A stretch of DNA of 64,000 bases from Pseudomonas monsensis (GTDB taxonomy: Bacteria; Pseudomonadota; Gammaproteobacteria; Pseudomonadales; Pseudomonadaceae): assembly GCF_014268495.2 (NCBI RefSeq), contig NZ_CP077087.1, positions 1,243,501 to 1,307,500 of the forward strand, given 5' to 3'. A program made the position numbers and the translations under genes. Shown here piece after piece: positions 35,053-42,858 of this stretch. Each line of letters begins with the position of its first letter. Positions within the stretch are counted from its first letter, which is position 1. The notes beneath the pieces were generated by a model. That model was given only the letters and a program-made list of their open reading frames with translations. It made no database searches and was not told the origin of the DNA.

Positions 35053-36318
35053 ATGGATAAATTGATTATTACCGGTGGCGCTCGTCTTGATGGCGAGATC
35101 CGCATTTCCGGGGCAAAGAACTCTGCCCTGCCGATCCTGGCCGCCACCCTGCTGTGCGATGGCCCGGTGACCGTTGGCAACCTGCCGCACCTGCATGACA
35201 TCACCACCATGATCGAGTTGTTCGGTCGCATGGGCATCGAGCCGGTGATCGACGAGAAACTCAGCGTCGAAATCGACCCGCGCACCATCAAGACCCTGAT
35301 CGCCCCGTACGAACTGGTGAAAACCATGCGTGCGTCGATCCTCGTGCTGGGCCCTATGGTTGCCCGTTTCGGTGAAGCCGAAGTCGCCCTGCCTGGCGGT
35401 TGCGCCATCGGTTCGCGTCCGGTCGACCTGCACATCCGTGGTCTCGAAGCCATGGGCGCGGTCATCGACGTCGAAGGCGGCTACATCAAGGCCAAGGCGC
35501 CGGAAGGCGGCCTGCGCGGTGCACACTTCTTCTTCGATACCGTCAGTGTGACCGGTACCGAAAACATCATGATGGCCGCTGCTCTGGCCAAGGGCCGCAG
35601 CGTGCTGCAGAACGCCGCTCGCGAGCCTGAAGTGGTTGACCTGGCGAACTTCCTCAACGCCATGGGCGCCAAGGTTTCCGGCGCCGGTACCGACACCATC
35701 ACCATTGATGGCGTCGAGCGCCTGGGTTCGGCGTTCTACAAGGTCATGCCTGACCGTATCGAAACCGGCACTTACCTGGTGGCCGCTGCGGTCACCGGTG
35801 GCCGCGTCAAGGTCAAGGACACTGATCCGACCATTCTCGAAGCCGTTCTGGAAAAACTCCGTGAAGCCGGTGCAGAAATCACCTGCGGTGAAGACTGGAT
35901 CGAGCTGAACATGCACGGCAAGCGCCCGAAAGCGGTCAACGTGCGCACCGCGCCGTACCCGGCGTTCCCGACCGACATGCAGGCGCAGTTCATCTCGCTC
36001 AACGCCATTGCCGAAGGCACCGGTGCCGTGATCGAGACGATCTTCGAAAACCGTTTCATGCACGTGTACGAATTGCACCGCATGGGCGCCAAGATCCAGG
36101 TCGAAGGCAACACTGCCATCGTCACCGGTACCGAAATCCTCAAGGGTGCGCCAGTGATGGCGACCGACCTGCGGGCGTCGGCCAGTCTGGTGATCTCGGC
36201 ACTGATGGCCGAAGGCGATACCCTGATCGATCGCATCTACCACATCGACCGTGGTTACGAGTGCATCGAAGAAAAACTGCAGATGCTGGGCGCCAAGATC
36301 CGTCGCGTTCCGGGCTGA
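35053..36318 (+). CDS. murA: UDP-N-acetylglucosamine 1-carboxyvinyltransferase
   Basis: A 421-residue enolpyruvyl transferase that adds the enolpyruvyl group of PEP to UDP-GlcNAc, the first committed step of peptidoglycan synthesis. The active loop cysteine is Cys117 in VALPGGCAIGSRP, so fosfomycin can target it. The substrate Lys/Asn pair is in SGAKNSALPILA. The full inside-out barrel is present, ending CIEEKLQMLGAKIRRVPG. It follows ibaG by 22 bases and is separated from hisG by 127 bases that hold three stem-loops. Confidence 0.97.
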   Translation: MDKLIITGGARLDGEIRISGAKNSALPILAATLLCDGPVTVGNLPHLHDITTMIELFGRMGIEPVIDEKLSVEIDPRTIKTLIAPYELVKTMRASILVLGPMVARFGEAEVALPGGCAIGSRPVDLHIRGLEAMGAVIDVEGGYIKAKAPEGGLRGAHFFFDTVSVTGTENIMMAAALAKGRSVLQNAAREPEVVDLANFLNAMGAKVSGAGTDTITIDGVERLGSAFYKVMPDRIETGTYLVAAAVTGGRVKVKDTDPTILEAVLEKLREAGAEITCGEDWIELNMHGKRPKAVNVRTAPYPAFPTDMQAQFISLNAIAEGTGAVIETIFENRFMHVYELHRMGAKIQVEGNTAIVTGTEILKGAPVMATDLRASASLVISALMAEGDTLIDRIYHIDRGYECIEEKLQMLGAKIRRVPG

Positions 36319-36329
36319 TTGCTGCATCG

Positions 36330-36415
36330 GGACACAGGGACGTGTCCGCTGAGTTCGTTTTGAGTCGAGCCGGTTTCCGGCTCGATGTGTGTCCGGCGCC
36401 GATTGCGACCGGACA
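36330..36415 (+). other. three successive stem-loops in the murA-hisG spacer
   Basis: Hairpin 1: GGACAC (36330-36335) with GTGTCC (36342-36347). Hairpin 2: TCGAGCCGG (36365-36373) with CCGGCTCGA (36377-36385), perfect with a TTT loop. Hairpin 3: TGTCCGG (36390-36396) with CCGGACA (36409-36415). None has a T run. The arms of 1 and 3 share GTGTCC/GGACA, so alternative pairing is possible. Candidate 5' leader of hisG. Confidence 0.5.
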
Positions 36416-36445
36416 TGAGTACCTTGATAAGGACTGACGTTTCCC

Positions 36446-37081
36446 ATGTTGACCATCGCACTGTCCAAGGGCCGAATCCTTGACGACACCCTGCCGCTTC
36501 TCGCCGAAGCGGGCATCGTGCCGACCGAGAATCCGGACAAGAGCCGCAAGCTGATCATCCCCACGACCCAGGACGACGTTCGTCTGCTGATCGTGCGCGC
36601 CACTGACGTGCCGACCTATGTCGAGCATGGCGCGGCCGACCTCGGCGTGGCCGGCAAGGACGTGCTGATGGAATACAGCGGCCAGGGCCTTTACGAGCCA
36701 CTGGATTTGCAGATTGCCCAGTGCAAGCTGATGACCGCCGGCAAGATTGGCGCAGCCGAGCCTAAAGGCCGTCTGCGCGTGGCGACCAAGTTCGTCAACG
36801 TTGCCAAGCGTTACTACGCCGAACAGGGCCGTCAGGTCGACATCATCAAGCTCTACGGCTCGATGGAGCTGGCACCGCTGATTGGTCTGGCCGACAAGAT
36901 CATCGACGTGGTCGACACCGGCAACACCCTGCGCGCCAACGGCCTGGAACCTCAGGAACTGATCGCCACGATCAGCTCGCGCCTGGTGGTCAACAAGGCT
37001 TCGATGAAGATGCAACACGCCCGGATCCAGGCGTTGATCGATACCCTGCGCAAGGCAGTGGAATCGCGACACCGCGGCTGA
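36446..37081 (+). CDS. hisG: ATP phosphoribosyltransferase, short form
   Basis: A 211-residue catalytic subunit that joins ATP and PRPP in the first step of histidine synthesis. The PRPP loop is IIDVVDTGNTLRANGLE. The C-terminal regulatory domain of long HisG is absent, so it must pair with HisZ, encoded elsewhere. Starts MLTIALSKGRILDDTLPLL. It is followed by an inverted repeat and a terminator-like structure before hisD, so expression of hisG and hisD is probably not strictly coupled. Confidence 0.97.
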   Translation: MLTIALSKGRILDDTLPLLAEAGIVPTENPDKSRKLIIPTTQDDVRLLIVRATDVPTYVEHGAADLGVAGKDVLMEYSGQGLYEPLDLQIAQCKLMTAGKIGAAEPKGRLRVATKFVNVAKRYYAEQGRQVDIIKLYGSMELAPLIGLADKIIDVVDTGNTLRANGLEPQELIATISSRLVVNKASMKMQHARIQALIDTLRKAVESRHRG

Positions 37082-37088
37082 TGTACCT

Positions 37089-37107
37089 GCGCGACCTTGA
37101 GTCGCGC
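37089..37107 (+). other. stem-loop just after hisG
   Basis: GCGCGAC (37089-37095) and GTCGCGC (37101-37107) form a perfect 7-bp stem with a 5-base loop, eight bases after the hisG stop codon. No T tract follows. Confidence 0.5.
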
Positions 37108-37133
37108 CCGTCTATCCGCCTCATAGCCAGAAT

Positions 37134-37183
37134 CTCAGGTGCCCAAGCGGAAACGACTGCTAAGTTAGGGCGCCTGAGTTTTT
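37134..37183 (+). terminator. terminator/attenuator-like hairpin between hisG and hisD
   Basis: CTCAGGTGCCC (37134-37144) pairs with GGGCGCCTGAG (37168-37178), 11 bp including one G-U pair, with a 23-base loop, followed directly by TTTTT. It lies 24 bases before the hisD ATG. It could end hisG transcripts or act as an attenuator for hisDC. Confidence 0.7.
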
Positions 37184-37206
37184 GCCATTCCTATGAGGCT
37201 CTCGCT

Positions 37207-38544
37207 ATGACCGCACCGACTGCAATTCGCCGACTCAACGCTGCTGACCCGGATTTCGCGCATCATCTGGATCATCTGCTGAGCTGGGAAAGTGTGTCTG
37301 ACGACTCGGTCAATCAGCGCGTGCTGGACATCATCAAGGCTGTGCGCGAGCGCGGTGATGCGGCGCTGGTCGAGTTCACCCAGAAATTCGACGGCCTTGA
37401 AGTCGCCTCGATGGCTGACCTGATCCTGCCGCGCGAGCGCCTGGAGCTGGCCCTGACCCGCATCACCGTGGCGCAACGCGAAGCGCTGGAAAAAGCCGCA
37501 GCGCGCGTGCGCAGCTACCACGAAAAACAGAAACAGGACTCCTGGAGCTACACCGAAGCCGACGGTACGGTGCTGGGCCAGAAGGTCACGCCACTGGATC
37601 GTGCCGGCCTCTACGTGCCGGGCGGCAAGGCGTCGTACCCGTCGTCGGTGTTGATGAACGCGATTCCGGCCAAGGTCGCCGGCGTGACCGAAGTGGTCAT
37701 GGTCGTGCCCACCCCGCGCGGTGAAATCAATGAGCTGGTGCTGGCGGCGGCGTGCATCGCCGGCGTCGACCGGGTATTCACCATCGGCGGTGCGCAGGCG
37801 GTTGCCGCGCTGGCTTACGGCACCGAAAGCGTGCCGCAAGTGGACAAGGTCGTCGGCCCGGGCAACATCTATGTCGCCACCGCCAAGCGCCACGTGTTCG
37901 GTCAGGTTGGTATCGACATGATCGCCGGCCCGTCCGAGATTCTCGTGGTGTGCGACGGCCAGACCGATCCGGACTGGATCGCCATGGATCTGTTCTCCCA
38001 GGCCGAACACGACGAAGACGCCCAGGCGATTCTGGTCAGCCCCGACGCCGGGTTCCTCGACAAGGTGGCCGCGAGCATCGACAAGCTGCTGCCGACCATG
38101 GACCGCGCGACCATCATCGAAACCTCGATCAACGGTCGCGGTGCGCTGATTCACGTGCGTGACATGGCGCAAGCCATCGAAGTCGCCAACCGCATCGCCC
38201 CGGAGCACCTGGAGCTGTCGGTGGCCGACCCGCAGGCCTGGCTGCCGCAGATCCGTCACGCCGGCGCGATCTTCATGGGCCGTCACACCTCCGAGGCGCT
38301 GGGCGACTATTGCGCCGGCCCGAACCACGTGCTGCCGACCTCCGGCACCGCGCGTTTCTCCTCGCCGCTGGGTGTGTACGACTTCCAGAAACGTTCGTCG
38401 ATCATCTTCTGCTCCGAAGCCGGTGCTTCCGAGCTGGGCAAGACCGCATCGGTGCTGGCCCGTGGCGAATCCCTGAGCGCGCACGCACGCAGCGCTGAAT
38501 ACCGCATCAAAGACCAAGACTTTCTTCAAGGGCAAGGGGAATGA
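37207..38544 (+). CDS. hisD: histidinol dehydrogenase
   Basis: A 445-residue zinc enzyme catalysing the last two steps of histidine synthesis (histidinol to histidine, two NAD+). Zinc and catalytic residues are recognisable in FSQAEHDEDAQAILVS, APEHLELSVAD and SLSAHARSAEYR. ATG 37207 (MTAPTAIRRLN) is used. The frame is open 42 codons further up to an ATG overlapping the hisG stop (TGATG), but that stretch encodes the hairpins and looks non-coding. Next gene hisC begins three bases after its stop. Confidence 0.96.
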   Translation: MTAPTAIRRLNAADPDFAHHLDHLLSWESVSDDSVNQRVLDIIKAVRERGDAALVEFTQKFDGLEVASMADLILPRERLELALTRITVAQREALEKAAARVRSYHEKQKQDSWSYTEADGTVLGQKVTPLDRAGLYVPGGKASYPSSVLMNAIPAKVAGVTEVVMVVPTPRGEINELVLAAACIAGVDRVFTIGGAQAVAALAYGTESVPQVDKVVGPGNIYVATAKRHVFGQVGIDMIAGPSEILVVCDGQTDPDWIAMDLFSQAEHDEDAQAILVSPDAGFLDKVAASIDKLLPTMDRATIIETSINGRGALIHVRDMAQAIEVANRIAPEHLELSVADPQAWLPQIRHAGAIFMGRHTSEALGDYCAGPNHVLPTSGTARFSSPLGVYDFQKRSSIIFCSEAGASELGKTASVLARGESLSAHARSAEYRIKDQDFLQGQGE

Positions 38545-38546
38545 AC

Positions 38547-39599
38547 ATGAGTAAATTCTGGAGCCCGTTCGTCAAGGATCTGGTGCCTTACGTGCCAGGC
38601 GAGCAGCCGAAGCTGACCAGACTGGTCAAGCTCAACACCAACGAAAATCCCTACGGCCCGTCGCCAAAAGCCCTGGCGGCGATGCAGACCGAACTCAACG
38701 ACAACCTGCGTCTGTACCCGGACCCGAACAGCGATCTGCTGAAAACCGCCGTCGCCAACTACTACGGCGTGCAGAGCAATCAGGTGTTCCTCGGCAACGG
38801 TTCGGACGAAGTGCTGGCGCACATCTTCCACGGTCTGCTGCAACACGAGCAGCCACTGCTGTTCCCGGATATCAGCTACAGCTTCTACCCGGTGTATTGC
38901 GGTCTGTACGGCATCCAGTTCGATGCCGTGCCGCTGGACGCGCAGTTCCAGATCAACCCGGCGGACTACGCCAAGCCGAACGGCGGGATCATTTTCCCGA
39001 ACCCGAACGCACCGACCGGTTGCCTGCTTGCGCTGGAGGCGGTCGAGCAGATTCTCAAGGCCAGCCCGGATTCGGTGGTGGTCGTGGATGAGGCGTACAT
39101 CGACTTCGGCGGCGAGACGGCGATCAGTCTGGTTGACCGTTATCCGAACCTGCTGGTAACGCAGACGCTGTCCAAGTCGCGCTCGCTGGCCGGGCTGCGC
39201 GTGGGTCTGGCGGTGGGGCATCCAGATCTGATCGAAGCGCTGGAGCGGATCAAGAACAGCTTCAACTCTTATCCGCTGGATCGCCTGGCGATTGTCGGTG
39301 CGGCAGCAGCGTTCGAAGATCGCGAGTATTTCGACAAGACTTGCCGTCTGGTGATCGAGAGCCGCGAGTGGGTGATCGCGCAGTTGCAGGCCAAGGGTTT
39401 TGAAGTGTTGCCGTCGGCGGCCAACTTCATTTTTGCGCGGCACCCGCAGCATGATGCAGCGGGTCTGGCAGCGAAGTTGCGTGAGCAGGGCGTGATTGTG
39501 CGGCACTTCAAGCAGGAGCGGATTGCGCAGTTCCTGCGGATTTCGATCGGTACGCCGGAGCAGAACCAGGCGCTGATCGTTGGGCTTGGCGAGCTCTAA
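38547..39599 (+). CDS. hisC: histidinol-phosphate aminotransferase
   Basis: A 350-residue PLP-dependent class II aminotransferase. It has the family N-terminus KLNTNENPYGPSPKA, the PLP-contact Asn in FPNPNAPTG, Asp/Tyr in VVDEAYIDFGG and the Schiff-base lysine in TLSKSRSLAGLRVG. It converts imidazole acetol phosphate to histidinol phosphate. ATG 38547 is preferred over ATG 38541 because AAGGGGA is seven bases before it. It ends the hisG-hisD-hisC group. Its downstream spacer holds a long tandem repeat. Confidence 0.96.
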   Translation: MSKFWSPFVKDLVPYVPGEQPKLTRLVKLNTNENPYGPSPKALAAMQTELNDNLRLYPDPNSDLLKTAVANYYGVQSNQVFLGNGSDEVLAHIFHGLLQHEQPLLFPDISYSFYPVYCGLYGIQFDAVPLDAQFQINPADYAKPNGGIIFPNPNAPTGCLLALEAVEQILKASPDSVVVVDEAYIDFGGETAISLVDRYPNLLVTQTLSKSRSLAGLRVGLAVGHPDLIEALERIKNSFNSYPLDRLAIVGAAAAFEDREYFDKTCRLVIESREWVIAQLQAKGFEVLPSAANFIFARHPQHDAAGLAAKLREQGVIVRHFKQERIAQFLRISIGTPEQNQALIVGLGEL

Positions 39600-39921
39600 A
39601 AGCAAAGCCCTCACCCTGACCCTCTCCCAAAGGGAGAGGGGACTGATTGCGGGATATTGCAGAGTTTCGCCGACGTGAAAGTGCTGTGCCGAATCCCTAA
39701 TCGATTTGATCTTTCAGGTCGATGTATCCCGCAAGACAACCCGGTCGGCCCCCTCTCCCAAAGGGAGAGGGGACTGATTGCGGGATATTGCAGAGTTTCG
39801 CCGAGGTGAAAGTGCTGTACCGAATCCCTAATCGACTTGATCTTTCAGGTCGATGTATCCCGCAAGACAACCCGGTCGGCCCCCTCTCCCTCCGGGAGAG
39901 GGTTGGGGTGAGGGGCTGCTT
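39600..39921. repeat. 322-base gene-free spacer filled by nested repeats
   Basis: Two tandem copies of a 131-base unit lie at 39621-39751 and 39752-39882, differing at only three positions that I can see (GACGTG/GAGGTG, CTGTGCC/CTGTACC, GATTTG/GACTTG). Each unit begins with the palindrome CCTCTCCCAAAGGGAGAGG. The pair is bracketed by inverted arms, CCCTCACCC...CCCTCTCCC from 39608 and GGGAGAGGG...GGGTGAGGGG at 39894-39917. No gene is credible here; small open frames repeat with the unit. Confidence 0.85.
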
Positions 39922-40641
39922 TTATTCGTGATGCGGTTCGCCAAGGAACGTCAGCGAACTGAACAGTCCACGACTGTCCACATCAGCGTTGTCCTTGACC
40001 GGCACTTCCACCTGCGCCGCAATCACATTCAACCCTTCATTCCTCACCAACACCTGCGCACGTCCGTCCTTGTCGGTCTCGGTGCTCAGCGTGTTCGGCG
40101 CACTGCGATAATCACCGATCAACTTCACGCCCGCTGCCGGTTTGCCATCGAGCAATACCCGCACCGGCAATGATTTGCCCGGGCCAACGGTCAGCGGATC
40201 GACCTCCGGCAAAATCAGCAACCTGATTTGATCGAGCTTGGGCAACTTTGCCCCCGGCTGGTAAATCGCCAGGCTGTATTTGAACGTCTCGGTCGCCTCG
40301 ACCGCCCCCGGCACTTTACTGCGCCCTTCGTTGATCCACTTCTTGTCAGCCGTCTGCGACCACATCCCGTTGTTCAGCGCCACGGCCATCACCGCCGGCG
40401 ACTTCAAGGGTTTCAAGCGTGCATGGTCCGCCAGGCGCTCGACGCTGACCGGGATCATCTTGCCGCCCGCGTCATAGGCCCAGGCGCCGCTGATTTTCTG
40501 CGCCTTGAACGCGTTGTCTTCGGCGCCATGGCCGTAGATCACTTCGATATTGCCGCGGCGTTGTTCCGTCCACAGGCCGTGGGCCGAGACCTGGCCGGCG
40601 AACAGTGCGGCGATGAGCACAAGGGTTTTGCCGTATTGCAT
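39922..40641 (-). CDS. DUF4198-domain periplasmic protein
   Basis: A 239-residue exported protein. The signal peptide KTLVLIAALFAGQVSA is cut before HGLWTEQ, so the mature protein starts with His, as is common in DUF4198 proteins and in copper- or nickel-related periplasmic factors. The domain includes VDPLTVGPGKSLPVRVLLDG and a carboxypeptidase-regulatory-like GRAQVLVRNEGLNVI. DUF4198 members are often annotated with nickel/cobalt uptake and lie beside TonB receptors, as here: the receptor gene ends 12 bases upstream, so the two form an operon. Metal or chelate handling is the likely theme, with no proof of substrate. Confidence 0.85.
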   Translation of the reverse strand: MQYGKTLVLIAALFAGQVSAHGLWTEQRRGNIEVIYGHGAEDNAFKAQKISGAWAYDAGGKMIPVSVERLADHARLKPLKSPAVMAVALNNGMWSQTADKKWINEGRSKVPGAVEATETFKYSLAIYQPGAKLPKLDQIRLLILPEVDPLTVGPGKSLPVRVLLDGKPAAGVKLIGDYRSAPNTLSTETDKDGRAQVLVRNEGLNVIAAQVEVPVKDNADVDSRGLFSSLTFLGEPHHE

Positions 40642-40653
40642 GGGGACTTCCTT

Positions 40654-42771
40654 TTACAGGTTGAGAGTCAGGCTGACAGTGAAATTGCGCGGTTCGCCGG
40701 GGTTGACCCAGTAGTTGCTGTAGGCGCGCTCGTAGTACTTTTCGTCAAAGAGGTTGTTCAGGTTCAGGCCGACGGTGACGGTGTCGCTGGCCTTGTAATG
40801 GGCCAGCAGGTCGACGGTGTGGTAGGCCGGCAATTCGAAGTCGCTGCCGGCTTCACCGGAACGGTCGCCGACGTAGGTGAACGCCGCGCCGACGTCCGAG
40901 CCGCGCAGGTGGCCGTCCTGAAACTCGTACACACCCAGCAGACTGCCGCTGCGTTTAGCCACGCCGAGAATGCGGCTGCCGGTGGGAATCACCGCGTCAC
41001 CCTGAGTGACTTCGGCATCAATGTAGGCGAAGGCGCCAATTACCCGCACGGCGTCGGTCACTTGCCCGGTGACCTGCCAATCGAACCCGCGACTGCGCGC
41101 CTTGCCCATCGCGCGGCTGCTGTCGGTAGCCGGGTCGAGGGCGAGGACGTTTTCCTTGTCGATGTGGAAGAAGGCGAGGGTGCTGCTCAGGCGCTCGTCG
41201 AACAGCTCGTTCTTGATGCCGATTTCATAACCGACGCCTTCTTCCGGATCGAAGGATTTACCGGACGCGTCGAGCCCATTGTTTGGTTTGAACGAGGTCG
41301 ATGCGTTGGCGAACAGGCCGGTATCCGGCGTCACTTGATAGAGCAGGCCGGCGCGTTGGGTGAGGGTGTCGTGACGTTGGTGGCTGGTGGCATTGCGGCT
41401 GCGATCATTGATGTGTTGATCGAAATGTTCAAAACGCGCGCCGATCATCCCGCGCAGCTTGTCGGTGAAAACAATTTGATCCTGCAGGTTCAGCGCCTGG
41501 CTCTCGACGTGTTCGAAAAAGTCGCTGCCCGAGCGCGCGCCGTCGGGTTTTGCCTGGCCGTAGATCGGTTTATAGATGTCGATGGCGTACGGGCCGCCGG
41601 CGATGGTGGTGACGCGCTCGTTCTTGCGGAAGTTTTCATACTCGGTACCGATCAGCAGTTCGTGCTGCCAGGGGCCGAGGTCGAACAGTCCGCGCAGTTC
41701 CAGTTGGGTGATGCTGTCGTGCCAGTTGGTGTCGCGTTCGCGATAACGGCGGTTGACGGTATGGCCATCGGCGTTCAGCGGTCGGCTTTCGGACGCGTCG
41801 CCCCAGAGCTTGCCTTCCTTGTAATGGCTGGCCAGACGCAGTTTCCAGCGGTCGTCGAGGTGATGCTCGAGCGTCGCCTGCAGCAGGTTGTTATGGTTGG
41901 CGATGTTGCCGTCGTTCGGTTCGCCGAGGAAGGTCGAGCGCGAGACGCCGCTCCATTTGTTGTTCGGCGCCACGATGCCGCGATCAAAGGTGGAGCTGTG
42001 ACGGACGATTTCGCTTTCCACCAGCAGTGACGTGTCGGGGTTCAGTTGCCAACTGATCGAGGGGGCGACGAACACGCGCTGGCTGTCGACGTGATCGCGA
42101 AAGCTGTGGTTGTCCTCGACGGCGAGGTTGACCCGCGACAGCACGTCACCCTGTTCATCGAGCGGGGTGTTGACGTCCAGTGCGCTGCGATAGCGGTCCC
42201 AACTGCCGGCGCTGGTTTGCAGCGTCGTGAAGGCTTGCGGCTGCGGTTTCTTGGTGACGATGTTCACCGTGCCACCCGGATCGCCACGGCCGTACAGGCT
42301 GGCAGCCGGGCCTTTGAGCACTTCAATGCGCTCGATGTTGGCGGCGTCCGGCGTGCTCGGATAACCGCGGTTGGCGCTGAAACCGTCCTTGTAGAACTCC
42401 GAAGTGGTGAAACCGCGCACGCTGTATTCGTAAAGCGTCAGACCGCCGAAGTTGTTTTGCTTCGAGACGCCGCCGGCAAAATCCAGTGCGCGTTCGACGC
42501 TGCTGCTGCCCAGATCCTTGAGCACGCTGGCCGGTATCACGCTGATCGCTTGCGGAATGTCGCGGATCGCGGTGTCGGTTTTCGTCGCGCTCGACGACCG
42601 CGTGGCACGATAGCCCTTGACCGGGTCGGTGGCTGATTCGTAGTCGGAGGTGACGCTGATGGCGTCGAGTTCGAGCGGTTGCGGTTCTTCGGCGAAGACC
42701 GGATCGCCCAGCAAGCCAAGGGGTAGACCCAGGGTCAGACGGAGCAGGGAGGCCCTTTTTCGAGACGACAT
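40654..42771 (-). CDS. TonB-dependent outer membrane (siderophore-type) receptor
   Basis: A 705-residue receptor. A signal peptide (LLRLTLGLPLGLLGDPVFAE) is followed by the plug domain (TDTAIRDIPQAISVIPASVL, VLKGPAASLYGRGDPGGTVN) and a 22-strand barrel ending RNFTVSLTLNL with an aromatic-containing last strand region. There is no N-terminal STN signalling domain, so it does not work through a FecR/ECF pair. Substrate is unknown; it resembles ferrisiderophore receptors, but the co-transcribed DUF4198 gene allows another metal chelate. Its start lies at the edge of a 44-bp AT-rich palindrome, probably the operator. ATG 42771 is used; TTG 42786 would add five residues. Confidence 0.92.
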   Translation of the reverse strand: MSSRKRASLLRLTLGLPLGLLGDPVFAEEPQPLELDAISVTSDYESATDPVKGYRATRSSSATKTDTAIRDIPQAISVIPASVLKDLGSSSVERALDFAGGVSKQNNFGGLTLYEYSVRGFTTSEFYKDGFSANRGYPSTPDAANIERIEVLKGPAASLYGRGDPGGTVNIVTKKPQPQAFTTLQTSAGSWDRYRSALDVNTPLDEQGDVLSRVNLAVEDNHSFRDHVDSQRVFVAPSISWQLNPDTSLLVESEIVRHSSTFDRGIVAPNNKWSGVSRSTFLGEPNDGNIANHNNLLQATLEHHLDDRWKLRLASHYKEGKLWGDASESRPLNADGHTVNRRYRERDTNWHDSITQLELRGLFDLGPWQHELLIGTEYENFRKNERVTTIAGGPYAIDIYKPIYGQAKPDGARSGSDFFEHVESQALNLQDQIVFTDKLRGMIGARFEHFDQHINDRSRNATSHQRHDTLTQRAGLLYQVTPDTGLFANASTSFKPNNGLDASGKSFDPEEGVGYEIGIKNELFDERLSSTLAFFHIDKENVLALDPATDSSRAMGKARSRGFDWQVTGQVTDAVRVIGAFAYIDAEVTQGDAVIPTGSRILGVAKRSGSLLGVYEFQDGHLRGSDVGAAFTYVGDRSGEAGSDFELPAYHTVDLLAHYKASDTVTVGLNLNNLFDEKYYERAYSNYWVNPGEPRNFTVSLTLNL

Positions 42772-42812
42772 GTTATGTTGTTCCAATTGTTCAATTGAAA
42801 CAATATAACATG
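42769..42812. promoter_or_regulatory. 44-bp AT-rich palindrome at the TonB receptor start
   Basis: The arm TGTTATGTTGTTCCAATTG (42771-42789) and the opposite arm CAATTGAAACAATATAACA (42792-42810) differ from perfect symmetry at two positions. The palindrome extends two more bases each way to CATG...CATG and includes the receptor's ATG. It is very AT-rich for this genome. Likely a repressor operator; no Fur box is seen. Confidence 0.65.
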
Positions 42813-42858
42813 ACTGTTGAGAATGTCTGCTATTCGCGCCGTTGGCGCGAACAATCTC

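Noticed and set aside
37081..37206. 42-codon N-terminal extension of HisD starting on the hisG stop (TGATG)
   Set aside because: The stretch encodes two hairpins and a T run, and known HisD proteins begin near MTAPTAIRRL.
39621..39882. Possible CRISPR array
   Set aside because: Only two long near-identical units in direct contact, no spacers and no cas genes.
39722..39931. Small open frame in the spacer after hisC
   Set aside because: It is repeated with the 131-base unit and reflects the repeat, not a gene.
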